A DNA stretch of 9,464 nt from Terriglobia bacterium. GTDB lineage: Bacteria > Acidobacteriota > Terriglobia > UBA7540. The position numbers and the translations under genes were made by a program. The stretch spans positions 1 through 9,464 of the forward strand of contig JASHTO010000500.1 in assembly GCA_030040515.1 (NCBI GenBank), in the 5' to 3' direction. Positions 6,131-9,464 of this stretch are shown in pieces. How positions within the stretch are numbered: position 1 is the first letter of the stretch; each line of letters opens with the position of its first letter. The notes under the pieces were generated by a model. It searched no databases and had not been told where the DNA came from. It worked only from the letters and a program-made list of their open reading frames with translations.

Positions 6131-7785
6131 AGGAACTGAAGCGCCGCGTTCTCAAGTGGTTCGACCATCGCACCGGCATCGAAACCGCCATCCGTAATTT
6201 TCTCTATGAGGATATCCCCGGTTCCAGTGGTTGGCACCAGGTGTTCGGCAGCGTGGCCGTGTTTCTGTTTCTGGTGCAGGCCTTCACGGGAATCCTGCTG
6301 GCATTCAATTACGCCCCCACCCCCGGCGACGCGTACAACAGTCTGAAGTACATCGTCACGGAAGTCGCAGGCGGACGGCTGATCCATGGGCTGCACCACT
6401 GGGGCGCCAGCATGTTGATCATCGTGGTGGTGCTCCACATGACCCAGGTGTTCCTGTTCGGGGCGTACAAGAGGCCTCGCGAGGCCACCTGGATGGTAGG
6501 CGTAGTGCTGTTCCTGCTCACCCTGGCGTTCGGCCTGACCGGTTATCTCCTGCCCTGGGACAACCGCGCCTACTGGGGCACGGTCGTCACCACGCAAATC
6601 GGCAGCGACGTGCCGATTGTGGGTTCCTACCTGGCGCGATTTCTCGGCACCGATGGCAGCGTGGGCGTGGTGACCTTCGCGCGCTTCTACGGATTGCACG
6701 TTCTCATTCTTCCGCCGCTCATGACTTTTCTCGTGGTCTTCCACATTTACCTGGTGCGCAAGCACGGCGTGGCCCCCACTCCGGGCGACACGGGCCCGAC
6801 CAAGAAATTTTTTCCCGAGCAGATGCTGAAGGACGCCATCGCCATGTTCGCGGCCTTCGTGGTGCTTTACCTCATGGCGATCCTTGTGGAAGTTCCGCTG
6901 GGAAGACTGGCCGACCCCACGGACCTGAGCTTCGTCCCGCGTCCCGATTGGTATTTTCTATTTCTGTTTCAAACCCTGAAGTTCTTCAAAGGCTCATTGG
7001 AACCCGTGGGGGCGGTGCTGCTGCCGAGCGTCGCAGTACTCGCGTTGTTTGCGACGCCTTTTCTTGACCGTAAAAATGTCGCGCGGCTCACCCAGCGCAC
7101 CACGGCGCTGGGAGTGGTGATGCTTGCCGGAATCGGGTGGGGCGCGCTCACCCTCGCGGCCATTCGCTCGACGCCGCCCGCGCAGGAGCAGACGGTCGCG
7201 GGCCCGACACCAAACGCCACACACCCTCCCCAGGCAGCGGATTGGTTACAGTTTTCCCCCCAGGAACTGGCGGGCCTGGGGTACTTCCGGCAGGAAAAAT
7301 GCCTGGCTTGCCATAATCTTACCAACGGTCCCCAGAAGGTTGGCCCCAACCTGGCCAGCGTGCGCCACCGCAAGGACGCCGCGTGGATGATCCAGCACTT
7401 CAAGAATCCCAATCAGCTCGTGCCCGGCAGCAACATGCCGCCCATTCTGCTGAGCGATGCGAAACTGAACGCCCTGGCGTCCTTCCTGCTCAAACTCACG
7501 CCGGACAACGCGGGCGTGGTGACTTCCGCGCCCGAAGATATTCTGCGCGGCGCACAAATTTACGAAGACCAGTCGTGCGGGAATTGCCACATGGTGAACG
7601 GCGTGGGGGCCAAGCTGGGTCCGCCGTTGAACGGGGTCGGCGCGCGCCGCAGCAAGGATTGGATTGCCAAGCATTTCGCCAATCCCGCCGCCCTCTCGCC
7701 CGGGAGCATCATGCCGCCCTCAAAATTTTCGCCCACGGACATGCAGGCCATCGTCAGCTTCCTGGAGTCTTTACCCGCGACCTAA
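6127..7785 (+). CDS. qcrB: Cytochrome b fused to a dihaem cytochrome c
   Basis: The 552-residue protein is the quinol-oxidising core of a bc/b6f-type complex with its electron exit domain attached. Residues 1-350 are cytochrome b with about seven membrane helices. Haem ligands are His90/His191 and His104/His206; the 15-residue step 191-206 matches the b6 type. PDWY (273-276) stands at the Qo motif usually written PEWY. A linker (350-375) leads to two c-type haem domains: CLACH (392-396) with probable axial Met437 (SNMPP), and CGNCH (484-488) with Met529 (SIMPP). These would face the periplasm and take the place of cytochrome c1. The start ATG 6127 overlaps the Rieske stop in ATGA, so the two genes are translationally coupled. 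No further complex gene lies in the window. The b6-like core with a C-terminal c fusion is unlike proteobacterial bc1. Confidence 0.95.
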   Translation: MKELKRRVLKWFDHRTGIETAIRNFLYEDIPGSSGWHQVFGSVAVFLFLVQAFTGILLAFNYAPTPGDAYNSLKYIVTEVAGGRLIHGLHHWGASMLIIVVVLHMTQVFLFGAYKRPREATWMVGVVLFLLTLAFGLTGYLLPWDNRAYWGTVVTTQIGSDVPIVGSYLARFLGTDGSVGVVTFARFYGLHVLILPPLMTFLVVFHIYLVRKHGVAPTPGDTGPTKKFFPEQMLKDAIAMFAAFVVLYLMAILVEVPLGRLADPTDLSFVPRPDWYFLFLFQTLKFFKGSLEPVGAVLLPSVAVLALFATPFLDRKNVARLTQRTTALGVVMLAGIGWGALTLAAIRSTPPAQEQTVAGPTPNATHPPQAADWLQFSPQELAGLGYFRQEKCLACHNLTNGPQKVGPNLASVRHRKDAAWMIQHFKNPNQLVPGSNMPPILLSDAKLNALASFLLKLTPDNAGVVTSAPEDILRGAQIYEDQSCGNCHMVNGVGAKLGPPLNGVGARRSKDWIAKHFANPAALSPGSIMPPSKFSPTDMQAIVSFLESLPAT

Positions 7786-7807
7786 CAACTACCGCGAACC
7801 GTTGGAA

Positions 7808-7835
7808 GACATGCGGCTTGCTAAACTGGCATGTC
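7808..7835. repeat. Hairpin downstream of the cytochrome b-c gene
   Basis: GACATGC (7808-7814) and GCATGTC (7829-7835) are perfect 7-base arms around a 14-base loop, beginning 22 bases after the stop codon. No T-run follows, so its role as a transcript end is uncertain. Confidence 0.4.
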
Positions 7836-7843
7836 CGTCGTGG

Positions 7844-7921
7844 CACGGCCCTTCAGGCCGTGAGCTGTAGGGGCAACCCTCGTGGTTGCCCCACAAGGGC
7901 GGCCACGAGGGCCGCCCCTAC
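7844..7921. repeat. REP-like composite of nested hairpins
   Basis: Three perfect hairpins lie end to end: CACGGCC/GGCCGTG (7844-7850, 7856-7862), GGGGCAACC/GGTTGCCCC (7870-7878, 7884-7892) and GGGCGGCC/GGCCGCCC (7897-7904, 7910-7917). GTAGGGGC (7867-7874) also pairs with GCCCCTAC (7914-7921), closing the last two hairpins into a three-way structure. It starts with the same GTAGGGGCA as the hairpin at 2710. The likely class is a dispersed REP-type element mobilised in trans; no transposase is in the window. Confidence 0.65.
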
Positions 7922-7973
7922 CGTGTCCCGTCATGGGCAGGATCCCCCCGTGTCACGTGGATGCCCTTGCCAC

Positions 7974-7982
7974 TGTTATAAT
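7974..7982 (+). promoter_or_regulatory. Extended -10 promoter of trmFO
   Basis: TGTTATAAT is a perfect TATAAT hexamer with a TGn extension. No strong -35 is present at 16-18 bases, which is common for extended -10 promoters. Transcription would start near 7989, giving a leader of only about 15-27 bases. It separates trmFO from the cytochrome operon. Confidence 0.55.
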
Positions 7983-8004
7983 CCCAAATGGCTGAAATTC
8001 TGGA

Positions 8005-9363
8005 ATGAGCAGCGAGATGAAATCCGTAATCGTCGCCGGCGGTGGTCTGGCGGGAAGCGAAGCGGCATGGCAGCTTGCCGAGCGCGGCGTTCCCGTGACG
8101 CTTTACGAAATGCGCCCGGCGCGCCCGACTCCCGCGCACAAAACCGACCGCCTGGCGGAGCTGGTTTGCAGCAACTCGCTGAAATCCAACGCGCCGGGGG
8201 CGGCTTCGTGGCTGCTGAAGGAAGAATTGCGGCGCGCAGGCTCACTGCTGATGCGCGTGGCGGGTGAGTGCGCGGTGCCCGGCGGCGCGGCGCTGGCGGT
8301 GGACCGCGAATGCTTCGCGGAGGGCGTGACGGCGGCCATTGCCCATCACGAATTCATTAAGCTGCGGCGGGAAGAATTTTTTGAGATTCCGCAAGACACG
8401 TTGGCTCTGATCGCCACGGGGCCGCTCACTTCCGACGCGCTCGCCGCGTGCCTGGAGGCACTAACCGGCTCGGAGAATCTTGCCTTCTACGACGCCATCA
8501 GTCCCGTGGTGGATGCGGAAACGCTCAACATGGAGCGCATCTTCCGCGCCTCGCGCTACGGCAAGGGCGGCGAGGATTACCTGAACTGCCCGTTCACGGA
8601 AGACGAATACCGGGTGTTCTATGAAGCCCTGGCGAGCGCGGAGGCCGTGCCCACACACGAATTCGAAAACGTGAATTTCTTTGAGGCGTGCCTGCCCATC
8701 GAGGAGCTCGGCCGCCGCGGGTATGACACGCTGCGCTTCGGCCCCATGAAGCCTGTAGGGCTCATCGATCCGCACACCGGCCGCCAGCCCTTCGCGGTGG
8801 TGCAACTGCGCCCGGAGAATCTGCGATTTTCGAGCTACAACCTGGTGGGCTTTCAGAATCACCTGAAATTCCCCGAGCAGAAGCGAATTCTGCGATTGAT
8901 TCCGGGACTCGAGAACGCGGAATTCCTGCGCTTCGGGCAAATTCATCGCAACACGTATATCAATTCGCCGCGCCTGCTGAATCCTGACCTGAGTTTTCGA
9001 ACCGCGCCGCAGACTTTCGTGGCGGGCCAGCTCTCTGGCGTAGAAGGATATGTGGAATGCATTGCAACGGGATTGCTGGCGGGTTTAGCGATGGCGGCGA
9101 GGACGCGAGGGGGAACGTTTGCCGCCCCTCCCCGCTCGACTGCCCTGGGATCGTTAATCCACTACATCACTCACGCTGACCCCACGCATTACCAGCCGGC
9201 GAATATTTCCTTCGATCTGCTGCCGCCCCTGGAAGATTTGCCGCGAGTGCTTGCCCGCGACCGCCGCGCGCGGCGAGAGAAACAGTGTGAAAGAGCGTTG
9301 GCGGACTCTGCATGCTGGTTGGAAGCAAATGTGGCTCCCGTCGTCAAGTCTGGTCCGGTGTGA
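8005..9363 (+). CDS. trmFO: Folate/FAD-dependent tRNA (uracil-54-C5)-methyltransferase
   Basis: TrmFO makes ribothymidine at position 54 of the tRNA T loop in the cytoplasm, using 5,10-methylenetetrahydrofolate as carbon donor and FAD as reductant. The 452-residue product has the N-terminal FAD-binding motif VIVAGGGLAGSEAA (8-21), the signature LVCSNSLKSN (53-62) and FEACLPIEELGRRGYDTLRF (226-245). Cys55 and Cys229 match the two cysteines used in catalysis by characterised TrmFO. Further conserved stretches are GLIDPHTGR (252-260), YNLVGFQNHLKFPEQ (278-292) and AGQLSGVEGYVE (340-351). The length is normal for the family (about 430-470). ATG 8005 and ATG 8017 are both possible starts: neither has a strong ribosome site, but 8017 has GAG at better spacing and begins right at MKSVIVAGGG. 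It has its own extended -10 promoter and is followed 13 bases later by another gene. Confidence 0.96.
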   Translation: MSSEMKSVIVAGGGLAGSEAAWQLAERGVPVTLYEMRPARPTPAHKTDRLAELVCSNSLKSNAPGAASWLLKEELRRAGSLLMRVAGECAVPGGAALAVDRECFAEGVTAAIAHHEFIKLRREEFFEIPQDTLALIATGPLTSDALAACLEALTGSENLAFYDAISPVVDAETLNMERIFRASRYGKGGEDYLNCPFTEDEYRVFYEALASAEAVPTHEFENVNFFEACLPIEELGRRGYDTLRFGPMKPVGLIDPHTGRQPFAVVQLRPENLRFSSYNLVGFQNHLKFPEQKRILRLIPGLENAEFLRFGQIHRNTYINSPRLLNPDLSFRTAPQTFVAGQLSGVEGYVECIATGLLAGLAMAARTRGGTFAAPPRSTALGSLIHYITHADPTHYQPANISFDLLPPLEDLPRVLARDRRARREKQCERALADSACWLEANVAPVVKSGPV

Positions 9364-9376
9364 GGCAGGGGTCTAG

Positions 9377-9464
9377 ATGTTCAGTGTCATCTTCCTAATC
9401 TTGCTGTTGACGCCACATGCCGTAATGGGGATTGCGTGGTGGTTCTGGCTTCGGGCTCCTCTGC
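9377..9464 (+). CDS. Start of a membrane-protein gene, cut by window end
   Basis: The ATG at 9377 follows AGGGG by 6 bases and begins 13 bases after the trmFO stop. The 29 visible residues, MFSVIFLILLLTPHAVMGIA followed by a Trp-rich WWFWLR, form a strongly hydrophobic N-terminal segment, either a membrane helix or a signal anchor. The good ribosome site, the short gap and the composition make it a real gene, probably co-transcribed with trmFO. The family cannot be assigned from so little sequence. Confidence 0.6.
   Translation, partial: MFSVIFLILLLTPHAVMGIAWWFWLRAPL

Noticed and set aside
6058..6765. Minus-strand 235-codon frame opposite cytochrome b
   Set aside because: It is His/Asp-rich, as expected from the complement of a membrane protein, while the plus-strand frame has unmistakable cytochrome b motifs.
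7383..8267. Plus-strand 294-codon frame spanning the end of cytochrome b-c, the repeats and trmFO
   Set aside because: It is Arg-rich, overlaps two clear genes in another frame and runs through palindromes.
1..9464. CRISPR array, prophage, toxin-antitoxin or defence cluster
   Set aside because: No regularly spaced direct repeats, integrase, capsid, toxin pair or nuclease motifs were seen on either strand.

Overview
The window looks like chromosomal DNA from a GC-rich soil-type bacterium. The best guess is Acidobacteriota. This rests on two secreted proteins with PEGA carrier domains and long Pro/Ala linkers, a Rieske/cytochrome b complex whose cytochrome b carries a fused dihaem cytochrome c, folate-dependent TrmFO, and GC-rich intergenic palindromes. 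The phylum is an inference, since no rRNA marker is present.

Layout. Positions 1-531 (minus) hold the N-terminal 177 residues of a ribulose-phosphate 3-epimerase-like protein with altered active-site segments, with a perfect dyad just upstream of its start. Positions 716-2549 (minus) hold two tandem paralogous envelope proteins, probably one transcription unit with a candidate promoter near 2640-2668. Positions 2700-4886 look like a decay zone. It contains a small membrane protein whose 3' end runs into a repeat, a ceramidase-type N-terminus joined to the C-terminus of a Gfo/Idh/MocA oxidoreductase, and a secreted beta-propeller-like gene with a frameshift and a probable internal deletion. 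Positions 4887-5608 carry no protein gene. They hold a 141-base nested palindrome that resembles a MITE, a short tRNA-like fragment, and a tRNA-Met(CAT) on the minus strand.

Positions 5609-7785 (plus) form a translationally coupled pair: a Rieske iron-sulfur protein overlapping by ATGA with a cytochrome b fused to two c-type haem domains. Together they encode the core of a quinol:cytochrome c oxidoreductase. The quinol would be oxidised at the b/Rieske interface, and electrons would leave through the attached dihaem module, so no separate cytochrome c1 gene is needed here. Positions 7808-7921 hold a cluster of hairpins related to the repeat near 2711. An extended -10 promoter then precedes trmFO (8005-9363, tRNA U54 methylation), followed by the start of a membrane-protein gene that leaves the window at 9464.

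I found no clear defence system, CRISPR array, prophage or unmistakable new multi-gene system. The most interesting signals are the b-c fusion, the altered Rpe-like protein, the MITE-like palindrome and the chimeric gene remnants.
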